This document shows positions 24,767 through 32,640 of a DNA stretch of 64,000 nt, piece by piece (the first letter of the stretch is position 1; every line of letters begins with the position of its first letter). Location: positions 1 to 64,000 of the forward strand of contig NZ_JADIJR010000019.1 in the NCBI RefSeq assembly GCF_017355365.1. The letters are read 5' to 3'. Under the pieces are notes generated by a model. It was not told the DNA's origin. It was given only the letters and a program-made list of their open reading frames with translations, and did not search any database. A program made the translations under genes and the position numbers. The stretch comes from Microbacterium sp. SD291. Lineage in GTDB: Bacteria; Actinomycetota; Actinomycetes; Actinomycetales; Microbacteriaceae.

Positions 24767-26284
24767 GTGGCCGTGGACGGGTTCGCCGCAGTCGACTTCG
24801 GGTTCGCCCGCGAGGCCCTGCAGAGGGGCATCGCGGCGCTCTACCTCGTCGCGTTCGTCTCGACGCTGAACCAGTTCCGACCGCTGCTCGGCGAGCGGGG
24901 TCTCCTTCCCGCGCCCGCGCTGCTCGACTGGGTCGCCGCCCGCGACAGCAGGAAGCGGATGCTCAATCCGACGCTGTTCCGCCGCTTCCGCTACACCGAC
25001 CGTCGTCTGGTCGTGCTGTGCGGGGCGGGCATCGCGATCGCGGCCGCTCTCGTCGCCGGCATCCCGCAGCTCGCCCCTCCCTGGGTGCCGATGCTCTGCT
25101 TCCTCGCGCTCTGGGGCGGCTACCTGTCGGTCGTCAGCATCGGGCAGACGTTCTACTCGTTCGGGTGGGAGATGCTGCTGATCGAGTGCGGCTTCCTCGC
25201 CGCGTTCCTCGGCTCGAACGACCAGCCGCCGTCCACGGTCGTGATCGTGCTGTTCTGGTGGCTGCTGTTCCGGCTCGAGTTCGGTGCCGGGATGATCAAG
25301 ATCCGCGGCGGACGTGAATGGCGCGACCTCACCGCGCTCACGTACCACCACGAGACGCAGCCGATGCCGGGGCCGCTCAGCCGTCAGGCGCATCTGCTGC
25401 CGCGGTGGTTCCACAAGGGCGAGGTGCTCGGCAATCACTTCGCGCAGCTGGTCGTGCCGATCTTCCTGTTCGCGCCCCTTTTGAGCGGGGTCCCTGAGCC
25501 TGTCGAAGGGTGGGTGCCAGGTCCCGTGCCGCAGATCATCGGCGCGGTGGCTGCCTGCGTCGTGATCGCGACGCAGGCGTGGCTCGTGCTCACCGGCAAC
25601 TTCGCCTGGCTGAACTGGGCGACGATCGTGATCGGGTTCTCCGCGATCGGGCTCCCCGGGGTCGGCGCTCAGGCCGGCACAGCCTGGGCCCCTGAGCCTG
25701 TCGAAGGGTGGCCCTGGGTGATCGACGGCATCCCGCTGTACTGGTTCGCGATCACGTGCGCCGTCGGCATCCTGTACGTCATCGTGAGCCCGCCGGCCCT
25801 GCGCAACCTGTTCGCACGCAGGCAGCTGATGAACGCGAGCTTCAACCGGTGGCAGCTGGCGAACGCGTACGGCGCGTTCGGCACGGTGACGAAGGAGCGC
25901 GTCGAGATCGTGGTCGAGGGTGCGGCCGACGAGGAGGGCTCGAACTGGCGGGAGTACGAGTTCAAGGGCAAGCCGGGCGACGTGCGGCGCATCCCGCGGC
26001 AGTTCGCGCCGTACCATCTGCGGCTGGACTGGCTGATGTGGTTCCTGCCGCTCGGCCGGTCGCTGGACGACTGGTTCACGGCGTTCCTGATCCGGCTGCT
26101 CGAGGCGGATGCTCCGACCCTCGCGCTGCTGCGCGTCGACCCGTTCGACGGCGAGCGTCCGCGCTGGGTGCGCGCGGTGACCTATCGCTACCGCTTCGCC
26201 ACGCGGGCCGAGCGGCGCGACCACGGCGTCCGCTGGGTGCGCACGCGCAAGCGGGTGATCATGGGGCCCGTCGGGCTCAGGTGA
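24767..26284 (+). CDS. Lipase maturation factor family-like membrane protein
   Basis: A 505-residue integral membrane protein resembling the lipase maturation factor (LMF1/2) family: N-terminal multi-helix region (LYLVAFVSTLNQFRPLLGERGLLPA), the conserved LLFRLEFGAGMIKIRGGREWRDLTAL and TYHHETQPMPGPLS motifs, and a hydrophilic C-terminal domain (EYEFKGKPGDVRRIPRQFAPYHLRLDWLMWF). Bacterial members have unproven roles. Two dispersed repeats are translated inside loops between helices: SGVPEPVEGWVPG (DNA 25489-25510) and APEPVEGWPW (25691-25708). GTG start at 24767; GTG at 24773 is also possible. Confidence 0.85.
   Translation: MAVDGFAAVDFGFAREALQRGIAALYLVAFVSTLNQFRPLLGERGLLPAPALLDWVAARDSRKRMLNPTLFRRFRYTDRRLVVLCGAGIAIAAALVAGIPQLAPPWVPMLCFLALWGGYLSVVSIGQTFYSFGWEMLLIECGFLAAFLGSNDQPPSTVVIVLFWWLLFRLEFGAGMIKIRGGREWRDLTALTYHHETQPMPGPLSRQAHLLPRWFHKGEVLGNHFAQLVVPIFLFAPLLSGVPEPVEGWVPGPVPQIIGAVAACVVIATQAWLVLTGNFAWLNWATIVIGFSAIGLPGVGAQAGTAWAPEPVEGWPWVIDGIPLYWFAITCAVGILYVIVSPPALRNLFARRQLMNASFNRWQLANAYGAFGTVTKERVEIVVEGAADEEGSNWREYEFKGKPGDVRRIPRQFAPYHLRLDWLMWFLPLGRSLDDWFTAFLIRLLEADAPTLALLRVDPFDGERPRWVRAVTYRYRFATRAERRDHGVRWVRTRKRVIMGPVGLR
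25489..25510. repeat. Dispersed GGTCCCTGAGCCTGTCGAAGGG repeat, copy 1
   Basis: A 22 bp word seen in the window at 25489, 25691, 27191 and 63642/63683. Here it sits in the lipase maturation factor-like gene and is translated as PEPVEG. Confidence 0.75.
25691..25708. repeat. Dispersed CCTGAGCCTGTCGAAGGG repeat, copy 2
   Basis: Second copy in the same gene, same reading frame (PEPVEGW), 202 bp downstream of the first. Confidence 0.75.
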
Positions 26285-26347
26285 GCAGGCGCGAGGCTCG
26301 CCCCCGAAGGGTTGTTCTTCTCCCGCACCGGCCGCCGAGCGCGGCGA

Positions 26348-26384
26348 AACGCCCCGGCCGGGGATGAACCCCGGTCGGAGCGTT
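26348..26384. terminator. Hairpin between convergent genes
   Basis: AACGCCCCGGCCGGGG and CCCCGGTCGGAGCGTT, nearly perfect over 16 bp, separated by ATGAA. It lies between the lipase maturation factor-like gene (+) and the DrrB-like gene (-) and could terminate both. Confidence 0.7.
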
Positions 26385-26402
26385 CCGGCTCGCTTGACTC
26401 GA

Positions 26403-27170
26403 TCAACTGATCTTCTTGCGGTACGAGACCATCGCCAGCACGTAGGCGACGATGAGGATGCCGACGCACCAGGCGAGCGCGACCCAGATGTCGTTTCCGA
26501 CCGGCTGCTCGGCGAACAGCGCCTGGATCGTGTCGACGATCGAGGTGACCGGCTGGTTCTCGGCGAACCAGCGCACCGGCCCCGGCATCGTGTCGGTCGG
26601 CACGAAGGCCGAGCTGATGAACGGCAGGAAGATGAGCGGGTACGAGAACGCGCTCGCGCCGTCCACGGTCTTCGCGCTGAGGCCGGCGATGATCGCGAGC
26701 CAGGTGAGGGCCAGGGTGAACAGCAGCAGGATGCCGATGACACCGAACCACGCCGCGACGCTCGCTCCGGTGCGGAATCCCATCAGGAACCCGACGGCGA
26801 AGATGATCGCCAGCGTGATGACGTTCGCGACGAGCGACGTCAGCACGTGCGCCCACAGGACACTCGATCGGGCGATCGGCATCGAGTGGAACCGCTCGAA
26901 GATGCCGGACTGCATGTCCGTGAAGAGTCGGAACGCCGTGTAGGCGATACCCGACGCGATCGCGATCAGCAGGATGCCGGGGAGCAGGTAGTTCACGTAG
27001 TTGTCCGTGCCTGTGCTCTGCTGGAGAGCCCCGCCGAAGACGTACACGAACAGCAGCATCAGGGCGATCGGGGTGACCGCGGTGGTGATGATGGTGTCCG
27101 CGCTGCGGAAGATGTGCCGCATGGAGCGGCCCGTGAGGGTCGCCGTATCGGCGACGAAGTGCGTGCTCAT
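26403..27170 (-). CDS. ABC-2 type export permease (DrrB-like)
   Basis: A 255-residue permease with six helices and the ABC-2 signature (LLPGILLIAIASGIAYTAFRL, then DMQSGIFERFHSMPIARSSVLWAHVLTSL), the daunorubicin-resistance DrrB group. The C-terminal PISFLPFISSAFVPTDTMPGPVRWFAENQPVT-type segment before the last helix is typical. It overlaps the ATPase gene by four bases. Likely exports a drug or lipid. Confidence 0.9.
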   Translation of the reverse strand: MSTHFVADTATLTGRSMRHIFRSADTIITTAVTPIALMLLFVYVFGGALQQSTGTDNYVNYLLPGILLIAIASGIAYTAFRLFTDMQSGIFERFHSMPIARSSVLWAHVLTSLVANVITLAIIFAVGFLMGFRTGASVAAWFGVIGILLLFTLALTWLAIIAGLSAKTVDGASAFSYPLIFLPFISSAFVPTDTMPGPVRWFAENQPVTSIVDTIQALFAEQPVGNDIWVALAWCVGILIVAYVLAMVSYRKKIS

Positions 27171-28015
27171 GCTGCGACGTCCTTTCGCTGGGTCCCTGAG
27201 CTTGTCGAAGGGTCTGAGCTTGTCGAAGGGTCTGAGCTTGTCGAAGGGTCTGAGCCCGTCGAAGCACTCGGGCCGATGAGGGTGAGGAAGATCTCCTCGA
27301 GGGTGGGCTGCTTCTCCACGTACTCGACCTTCGCCGCCGGCAGCAGCCGCTTGAGGTCGGCGAGAGTGCCGTTGGCGATGATGCGGCCCTCGTGCAGGAT
27401 CGCGATGCGGTCGGCGAGCTGCTCGGCCTCATCGAGGTACTGCGTGGTGAGCAGCACGGTGGTGCCGGTGTTCGCGAGCTCCTTCACAACGTCCCAGACC
27501 TCGATGCGCGCCTCGGGATCCAAGCCCGTGGTCGGCTCGTCGAGGTAGATGACCTCTGGACGCCCGACCAGGCTCATCGCGATGTCGAGCCGGCGACGCA
27601 TGCCGCCGGAGTAGGTGCCGGCCTTGCGGCTGCCGGCATCCGTCAGCCGGAACTTCGCCAGCAGGTCGTCGGCGATCTTCCCGGCGTCGGGGAGGTGGCG
27701 GAGCTTCGCCACCAGCACGATGTTCTCGCGGCCGGTCAGCACCTCGTCGACGGCGGCGAACTGCCCGGTGAGGCTGATGGACCGGCGCACCGCGAGCGGC
27801 TCGGACGCCACGTCGGCGCCCTGCACGGTGGCGATGCCGGCATCCGCCTTCAGCAGTGTGGAGAGGATGCGGACCACGGTGGTCTTGCCGGCGCCGTTCG
27901 AGCCGAGGAGGGCGAAGATCGACCCCTTCTGCACCTCGAAGTCGACGCCGCGCAGCACGTGCAGGTCCTTGTAGGACTTCTGCAGGCCCTGCACCTTGAT
28001 GGCGGGGGTGGTCAT
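27167..28015 (-). CDS. ABC export ATPase (DrrA-like) with repeat-encoded C-terminal tail
   Basis: A 282-residue ATPase: Walker A GSNGAGKTT near residue 38, signature YSGGMRRRLDIAMSL, Walker B VIYLDEPTTGLDP, switch LLTTQYLDEAEQL, all matching the DrrA group. The end of the protein, after EEIFLTLIGPSASTG, is SDPSTSS repeated three times, encoded by an 18 bp tandem array (27191-27266) of the dispersed TGAGCTTGTCGAAGGG repeat, so the tail is repeat-derived. ATG at 28015 overlaps the DUF1048 gene. Confidence 0.9.
   Translation of the reverse strand: MTTPAIKVQGLQKSYKDLHVLRGVDFEVQKGSIFALLGSNGAGKTTVVRILSTLLKADAGIATVQGADVASEPLAVRRSISLTGQFAAVDEVLTGRENIVLVAKLRHLPDAGKIADDLLAKFRLTDAGSRKAGTYSGGMRRRLDIAMSLVGRPEVIYLDEPTTGLDPEARIEVWDVVKELANTGTTVLLTTQYLDEAEQLADRIAILHEGRIIANGTLADLKRLLPAAKVEYVEKQPTLEEIFLTLIGPSASTGSDPSTSSDPSTSSDPSTSSGTQRKDVAA
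27191..27266. repeat. 18 bp tandem array of the TGAGCTTGTCGAAGGG repeat
   Basis: Four head-to-tail units beginning near 27197, 27215, 27233 and 27251, the first three nearly identical and the last degenerate (CCCGTCGAAGCA). The unit length of 18 bp, a multiple of three, keeps the host gene in frame. Confidence 0.85.
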
Positions 28016-28383
28016 GATCGGCTCTCCTTCTTCTTCGCGTCGTCGACGGCCTTGATCAGGCGCGCCCGCTCCTTGTCGATCCACTGCGTGCCGCCATACG
28101 CCTGGGCGTACGTCTCGGCGAACTCGACCGCGTCGTCGCCGACGATGTCGCTGACCGGGGTGCCGTCGATCGCGGCGCGCTCCCACAGGTCGGCGAGGTC
28201 GAGGAACATCTGCACGAGCGTGTCGCCGTCGGTGACGCCGCCGTAGTACATGGAGTAGCGGTGCTGGGCGTTCGCGACCGAGCGGTAGGGCTCAGGGAGG
28301 GCGTCGATGCGCGCCTTCGCCTGCTTGTACTGCTTCTTCTGCTTGAGCGATCCGGTGAGCGCTTCGATCCACTTCGCGGCCAT
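28012..28383 (-). CDS. DUF1048 domain protein
   Basis: A 123-residue helical protein of the DUF1048 family, recognised from KWIEALTGSLKQKKQYKQAKARIDALPEPY and the HRYSMYYGG stretch. It is commonly encoded between a PadR regulator and an ABC exporter, as here. Function unknown, perhaps sensing or adaptor. Starts two bases after the PadR stop and overlaps the ATPase by four bases, so it is part of the same message. Confidence 0.85.
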   Translation of the reverse strand: MAAKWIEALTGSLKQKKQYKQAKARIDALPEPYRSVANAQHRYSMYYGGVTDGDTLVQMFLDLADLWERAAIDGTPVSDIVGDDAVEFAETYAQAYGGTQWIDKERARLIKAVDDAKKKESRS

Positions 28384-28385
28384 TG

Positions 28386-28724
28386 TCAGTTCTCCTTGTT
28401 CTCGGTCTTGCTCAGCTGTTCGATGCGACCTGCGATGAATCGCCAGGTCTTCCAGAACTCCTCGAGTTCTGCGGTGCCCTGCGCGTTGAGCGCATACACC
28501 TTGCGGGGCGGTCCCTTCTCGCTCGGGACCTTCTCGACATCGACGAGGCTCTTCTGCTCGATGCGCACCAGCAGTGCGTACACGGTGCCCTCGGCGATGT
28601 CGGTGAACCCGTGGTCGCGCAGTCGCGCGGTGATGTCGTATCCGTACGCCGGCTGCTCGGCGAGGAGAGCGAGAACGACGCCCTCCAGAGTGCCCTTGAG
28701 CATCTCGGTCATCTGCTTGCCCAT
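28386..28724 (-). CDS. PadR-family transcriptional regulator
   Basis: A 112-residue PadR repressor: winged HTH (LKGTLEGVVLALLAEQPAYGYDITARLRDHGF, DIAEGTVYALLVRIEQKSLV) and a short C-terminal helix, the small PadR-s2 layout of LmrR-like multidrug sensors. GAGGAGG precedes the ATG at 28724. It heads the export operon, and the inverted repeat at 28756-28803 is its probable autoregulatory operator. Confidence 0.93.
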   Translation of the reverse strand: MGKQMTEMLKGTLEGVVLALLAEQPAYGYDITARLRDHGFTDIAEGTVYALLVRIEQKSLVDVEKVPSEKGPPRKVYALNAQGTAELEEFWKTWRFIAGRIEQLSKTENKEN

Positions 28725-28755
28725 CAGGTCCTCCTCTCGTTGTGGTTGCTGTGGT

Positions 28756-28803
28756 CGGTACTCAGTGATGCTGACTACCACTACAAAGTAACACTGAGTA
28801 CCG
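28756..28803 (-). promoter_or_regulatory. PadR operator region
   Basis: CGGTACTCAGTG (28756-28767) and CACTGAGTACCG (28792-28803) are perfect 12 bp inverted arms, 24 bp apart; a third half-site CGGTACTTAG follows at 28802-28811. The intervening AT-richer DNA (ACTACAAAGTAAC) probably holds the promoter. Matches the expected two-site layout of PadR autorepression. Confidence 0.7.
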
Positions 28804-28850
28804 GTACTTAGCAACACCGAATAGCAAGATTCCTCCGGGAAGTTCGCTCA

Positions 28851-28865
28851 TACCCCAGTGGGGTA
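28851..28865 (+). promoter_or_regulatory. CsoR-type copper-responsive operator
   Basis: TACCCC-AGT-GGGGTA is a perfect inverted repeat of the CsoR/RicR consensus (TACCCNNNNNGGGTA-type), and it lies 10 bp before the DUF6153-like start. Repressors of this kind release DNA when they bind Cu(I), so the two downstream genes are probably copper-induced. No csoR gene lies in the window. Confidence 0.75.
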
Positions 28866-28875
28866 CCCTGTGGGC

Positions 28876-29283
28876 ATGGCGGGTCGGCGAACGGATCAGC
28901 GAGCGGTACGCAGGCTCGTGCTGCTCGTCGTGCTCACTGCACCGCTGATCCTCGGTCTGCTGGGCATGCACGCCCTGAGCGGGCACCTCTCGGGTCACGG
29001 CGTCCCAGGTCACGGCGTCGAGCATCACGATGCGGCCGCCGTGACGATGACGATCGCCGAACCGTTGGCCGCAGCGGCGGACGAATCCGTCGCGGCCGCG
29101 CCCGACGCGGCAGGAATGGCGTGCGTTCTCGCCCTGCTCGGCGGCATCCTCCTTCTGCTGGTGCCTGGGAGATGGCGGATGCGGATGCCGTCGCCGCGGG
29201 CCGACGCCGCCCGGATCGCTGCGGCAGCCCTCCCGGCGCCGCGCGCACCCTCACTTCACGTCCTCTGCATCAGTCGCACCTGA
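28876..29283 (+). CDS. DUF6153-like small membrane protein in copper locus
   Basis: A 135-residue protein with an N-terminal helix (LVLLVVLTAPLILGLLGMHAL), a His-rich exposed part (HALSGHLSGHGVPGHGVEHHD), a second helix (MACVLALLGGILLLLVPG) and a basic tail. The layout and the neighbour match DUF6153 family proteins of actinobacteria, which are often next to DUF305 genes. The histidines could bind copper. ATG at 28876 lies directly after a CsoR-type box; a GTG at 28858 would overlap that box. Confidence 0.65.
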   Translation: MAGRRTDQRAVRRLVLLVVLTAPLILGLLGMHALSGHLSGHGVPGHGVEHHDAAAVTMTIAEPLAAAADESVAAAPDAAGMACVLALLGGILLLLVPGRWRMRMPSPRADAARIAAAALPAPRAPSLHVLCISRT

Positions 29284-29349
29284 ATCGCGGGTTCACCACA
29301 CCCGCGCGCCGCGACCGCGGCTGCGTCCGACGACTGAAAGCAGACAGAG

Positions 29350-29949
29350 ATGAAGAATCGAATCACGGCTGCGGCCGTTCTCCTCCTCGCCGGCTCCCTC
29401 GCGCTCGCAGGCTGCGCGCCGGCAGAGTCAGGCGATCACTCGACCATGCCCGGCATGGATCACTCGGCATCCGACGCCCCCGACTCGGCCGGGGCGAACG
29501 ACGCCGACGCGATGTTCGCCTCGATGATGATCGTCCACCACGAGCAGGCCGTCGAGATGTCCGACCGGGTGCTCGGCAAAGACGGTGTCGACCCGCGGGT
29601 CGTCGATCTCGCCGAGCGGATCAAGGCCGCGCAGGCGCCCGAGATCGAGAAGATGCAGGGCTGGCTCTCGGACTGGGGAGTCTCCGCCGAATCGGGAGCG
29701 CCGATGGAGCACGGCGAGGGGATGATGACGGAAGACGACATGGCTGCGCTCGACGCGGCATCCGGCGCCGAGGCCTCGAGGCTGTTCCTCGAGCAGATGA
29801 TCGTGCATCATGAGGGCGCGATCGAGATGGCCGAGACGCAGATCGCCGAGGGTGAGAGCGCGGATGCCGTCGCTCTCGCCGAGGACATCGTCGCCGCTCA
29901 GGGCGCCGAGATCGCCGAGATGCGGGAGATCCTCGCGACCCTCTCGTAG
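29350..29949 (+). CDS. DUF305 copper-binding lipoprotein
   Basis: A 199-residue lipoprotein with lipobox LAGC (Cys22) and a Met/His-rich linker (STMPGMDHSAS). The DUF305 core holds two ferritin-like repeats, each with HHE: MFASMMIVHHEQAVEMSDRVL and LFLEQMIVHHEGAIEMAETQI, where the conserved Met and His residues would bind copper. It is 66 bp downstream of the DUF6153-like gene and probably in the same CsoR-controlled unit. Function inferred: periplasmic-side copper sequestration. Confidence 0.92.
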   Translation: MKNRITAAAVLLLAGSLALAGCAPAESGDHSTMPGMDHSASDAPDSAGANDADAMFASMMIVHHEQAVEMSDRVLGKDGVDPRVVDLAERIKAAQAPEIEKMQGWLSDWGVSAESGAPMEHGEGMMTEDDMAALDAASGAEASRLFLEQMIVHHEGAIEMAETQIAEGESADAVALAEDIVAAQGAEIAEMREILATLS

Positions 29950-29960
29950 CCGACGCGGTC

Positions 29961-30040
29961 CACAACTCCTCAGGAACGCGCCCTGTTCCCCGGTTCAGGG
30001 CGCGTTCCGCCGATCCGGATGGCAGATCTGAGGAGTTGTG
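29961..30040. repeat. Family-A hairpin repeat
   Basis: Exactly 80 bp with perfect 13 bp ends CACAACTCCTCAG and CTGAGGAGTTGTG, and an inner stem GAACGCGCCCTG/CAGGGCGCGTTC. Located in the gap after the DUF305 gene. Confidence 0.8.
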
Positions 30041-30119
30041 GGCCGATGTCGATTCCGCCGGCTCCCGTTCGACGTCATGATGAGAGGGTCGAATCACGAC
30101 CTCGGACAGGAGCATCGAA

Positions 30120-30692
30120 ATGACTCGCGAACTGGTCTACACCGGATTCATCACCGCCGACGGCATCGTCGACTCTCCCGGAGGGCCCGAGGAGGGCCAC
30201 CCGAGCGGCGGATGGGTGTTCCGCACCCCGTTCGACGCCGACTCATACTCCCTGAAGGGCGAGGAGCTCTCCGACACCACGGCGCTGCTGTTCGGGCGCC
30301 GCAGCTACGAGGCGTTCGCCCCGGTCTGGCGCGGGTCGGAGGATCACGCCGCCTACCAGGACCTGCCCAAGTACGTCGTGTCGACCACGCTCGCCGAAGA
30401 GGATCTGCTCGACGGCTGGGGCGAGACGCGCATCCTCCGCTCGACCGACGAGGTCGCGGCGCTGCGCGGCGGTGACGGCGGCGGGATCTTCATCCACGGC
30501 AGCGCGGAGCTCGCCCGTCGTCTCGGCGAGGCCGATCTCATCGACCGGTACAACCTGCTGATCTTCCCGGTGATGCTGGGCTCGGGCAAGACGATCTTCC
30601 CGGAGGGGCAGCGCGATCAGCAGCTCACGCTGCGCGAGTCGGCCGCGTACGCCAACGGCGTCGTGAAGGTCGTCTACGACGTGAGCCGCTAG
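30120..30692 (+). CDS. Dihydrofolate reductase family protein (RibD C-terminal domain)
   Basis: A 190-residue protein of the RibD-C/DHFR-like superfamily: TGFITADGIVDSPGG at the start, LLFGRRSYEAFAPVW, the VSTTLAEEDL strand, IFIHGSAELARRLGEADLIDRYNLLIFPVMLGSGKTIFPEG. Such proteins use NADPH; the substrate of stand-alone members such as YyaP/YqjQ is unknown. GGAGCATCGAAATG start. Its stop overlaps that of the converging oxidoreductase gene by a few bases (CTAG). Confidence 0.9.
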   Translation: MTRELVYTGFITADGIVDSPGGPEEGHPSGGWVFRTPFDADSYSLKGEELSDTTALLFGRRSYEAFAPVWRGSEDHAAYQDLPKYVVSTTLAEEDLLDGWGETRILRSTDEVAALRGGDGGGIFIHGSAELARRLGEADLIDRYNLLIFPVMLGSGKTIFPEGQRDQQLTLRESAAYANGVVKVVYDVSR

Positions 30693-31609
30693 CCGGCGCC
30701 GACCCTGGCCGGCGCGCCTGCGGCGAGTGAAGCGAGGGCCGCGTCGACCAGGGCGACGGCCGCCACCCCGTCCTCGGGGAGCACCCGCGCCGGGCCGCCC
30801 GAGGCGAGTGCTTCGGCGAAGTCGACCAGCTGCGCCAGATAGGGGTCGGCCGGTGCGGACACCGGTGCCGAGGTGTCTGCGCGGAGAATGGCGCGGGTGC
30901 CGGTGATCTCGGCGGCGGAGCGGAACGGGGTGCCAGGCGCCAGCCATCCGGCGCTGACCCGGCTGACTGCCCCGCTCGCATGAGTGAGCACGACCTCGGC
31001 GGTCAGTGGCGGGGTGGCGCCCGCATCCTGCCTGGCGGACACCTCCACGACGGGGCCGGCCAGCCACCTCGCCTGATCCAGGTCGTGGATCATCAGGTCG
31101 CGGATCAGGCCGCCGCCGGCATCCGCTTCGTAGAACCATCCCGCGGCCGGGGCCGCCACCGTCCGCTGGAACTTCAGCTCGACGAGGTCGCCGACGGTGC
31201 CGGCGTCCGCCTGATCCTTCATGCGCGCGTAGTCGCCGAAGTACCGCACGACGTGGGCGGGGAAGAGGCGGACGCCGGCTGCCGCGGCGGCCTCGGCGAT
31301 GCCGGCGGCCTCGGCAGCCGTCATCGCCAGGGGCTTCTCGCACACGACGTGCCGCCCCCGGGTGATCGCGGCGCGCGCGATGCCGGCGTGCGTGGCCGTC
31401 GGACTGAGGATGTCGACGAGATCCACGCGGTCGAGGAGGCCGTCGAGGTCGTCGATCACCTCGAGCCCGTGGGCCGCGGCGAGCTCGGCCGCCCCGCCGC
31501 GCCGGAGCAGCAGCACCTCGGCCCCGAGCGTCAGCCAGGCCTTCACGTGCGGCGGCGCGATGCCGCCCGCGCCGACGATGCCCACTCGGATCCGCTCACT
31601 GTGCCCCAT
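30689..31609 (-). CDS. Gfo/Idh/MocA family oxidoreductase
   Basis: A 306-residue NAD(P)-dependent sugar/inositol-type dehydrogenase: Rossmann VGIVGAGGIAPPHVKAWL near residue 9, the EKPLAMTAAEA motif with its catalytic Lys, and the C-terminal beta-sheet domain with GGGLIRDLMIHDLDQARWLAG, where the conserved Asp-His pair lies. Substrate not recognisable; an isolated gene on the minus strand. Confidence 0.9.
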   Translation of the reverse strand: MGHSERIRVGIVGAGGIAPPHVKAWLTLGAEVLLLRRGGAAELAAAHGLEVIDDLDGLLDRVDLVDILSPTATHAGIARAAITRGRHVVCEKPLAMTAAEAAGIAEAAAAAGVRLFPAHVVRYFGDYARMKDQADAGTVGDLVELKFQRTVAAPAAGWFYEADAGGGLIRDLMIHDLDQARWLAGPVVEVSARQDAGATPPLTAEVVLTHASGAVSRVSAGWLAPGTPFRSAAEITGTRAILRADTSAPVSAPADPYLAQLVDFAEALASGGPARVLPEDGVAAVALVDAALASLAAGAPARVGAG

Positions 31610-31638
31610 CGGGCGAGCCTACGGCCGGATGGGCCGCG

Positions 31639-32640
31639 CTACAGCCACCGCTTGTACTTGAACACCCCGTACAGGCCGATCGCGAAGGCCGCCATCGCGC
31701 CGATCGCGAGCGGATAGCCGTAGGCCCAGCTCAGTTCGGGCATCACGTCGAAGTTCATGCCGTACACGGTGCCGACCAGGGTCGGCGCGAAGATGATGGC
31801 CGCCCAGGAGGAGATCTTCTTGATCTCGTCGTTCTGCGCGAGCCCTGCCTCCGACTGACGGCGCGCGACCAGTGCCGACTGCACGGTGAGCGCGTTCTCC
31901 AGGATCGCCCGGAACGAGTCCACCCGCTCGTTGACCCGGATGACGTGATCGAGCACGTCGCGCAGCGACCGCTGCAGCTCCTCGTCGATGCGGTACTTGT
32001 CCGACCCTCGGCGCAGCCACTCCAGCATCCCGCTGAGCGGGTGCACCGCCCGCTGGAAGTCGATCACCTCGCGCGACAGCTGGTAGATGCGGCGGGAGAG
32101 CGCGTCGTCGTCGCTGTCGCCGAACAGCTGGTCCTCGATCTCGTCGATGTCGTTCTCGAGGCCGGCGACGATCGGCTCGTACTCGTCGACCACCTCGTCG
32201 AGGATCGCGTAGAGCACGGCCTCGGGGCCCATCGCGAGCAGGTCGGGGTTCGCCTCCATGCGCCGGCGGACGGCGGCGAGGTTCGGCGACTCGGCGTGCC
32301 GGATCGTCACGACGAAGTCGGGTCCGACGAACAGGTGCAGCTCGCCGAACTCGATGGACTCCTGCTCGTCGCGGTAGCGGGCGGGGCGCAGCACCGCGAA
32401 GAGCGTGTCGCCGTAGCGCTCCACCTTCGAGCGCTGGTGCCCGGAGAGCGCGTCCTCCACGGCGAGCGGATGCAGGTCGAACTCGCGGGCGACGGAGTGC
32501 ACCTCCTGCGGGCTCGGCCGGTACAGGCCGATCCAGGCGATGCCGCCGAGTGCGCCGAGCGTGCGCGACGTGTCGTCGAGGCCCCGGAGGGTCTCCACGC
32601 GACGCCCGTGGACGTACACGCCGTTGTCGATGAGGGCCAT
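31639..32640 (-). CDS. corA: Magnesium/cobalt transporter CorA
   Basis: A 333-residue CorA channel: cytoplasmic alpha/beta domain, a long helix rich in Glu/Asp (VVDEYEPIVAGLENDIDEIEDQL), and two C-terminal helices with the signature YGMNFD between TM1 and the periplasmic loop, ending in the basic FKYKRWL tail. Pentameric Mg2+ uptake channel in the membrane. A long 292 bp gap separates it from the divergent DUF4442 gene; a possible leader peptide lies there. Confidence 0.95.
   Translation of the reverse strand: MALIDNGVYVHGRRVETLRGLDDTSRTLGALGGIAWIGLYRPSPQEVHSVAREFDLHPLAVEDALSGHQRSKVERYGDTLFAVLRPARYRDEQESIEFGELHLFVGPDFVVTIRHAESPNLAAVRRRMEANPDLLAMGPEAVLYAILDEVVDEYEPIVAGLENDIDEIEDQLFGDSDDDALSRRIYQLSREVIDFQRAVHPLSGMLEWLRRGSDKYRIDEELQRSLRDVLDHVIRVNERVDSFRAILENALTVQSALVARRQSEAGLAQNDEIKKISSWAAIIFAPTLVGTVYGMNFDVMPELSWAYGYPLAIGAMAAFAIGLYGVFKYKRWL

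Noticed and set aside
27191..27266. CRISPR-like array
   Set aside because: Units are 18 bp head-to-tail without spacers, lie in a coding gene, and match a dispersed genomic word; no cas gene.
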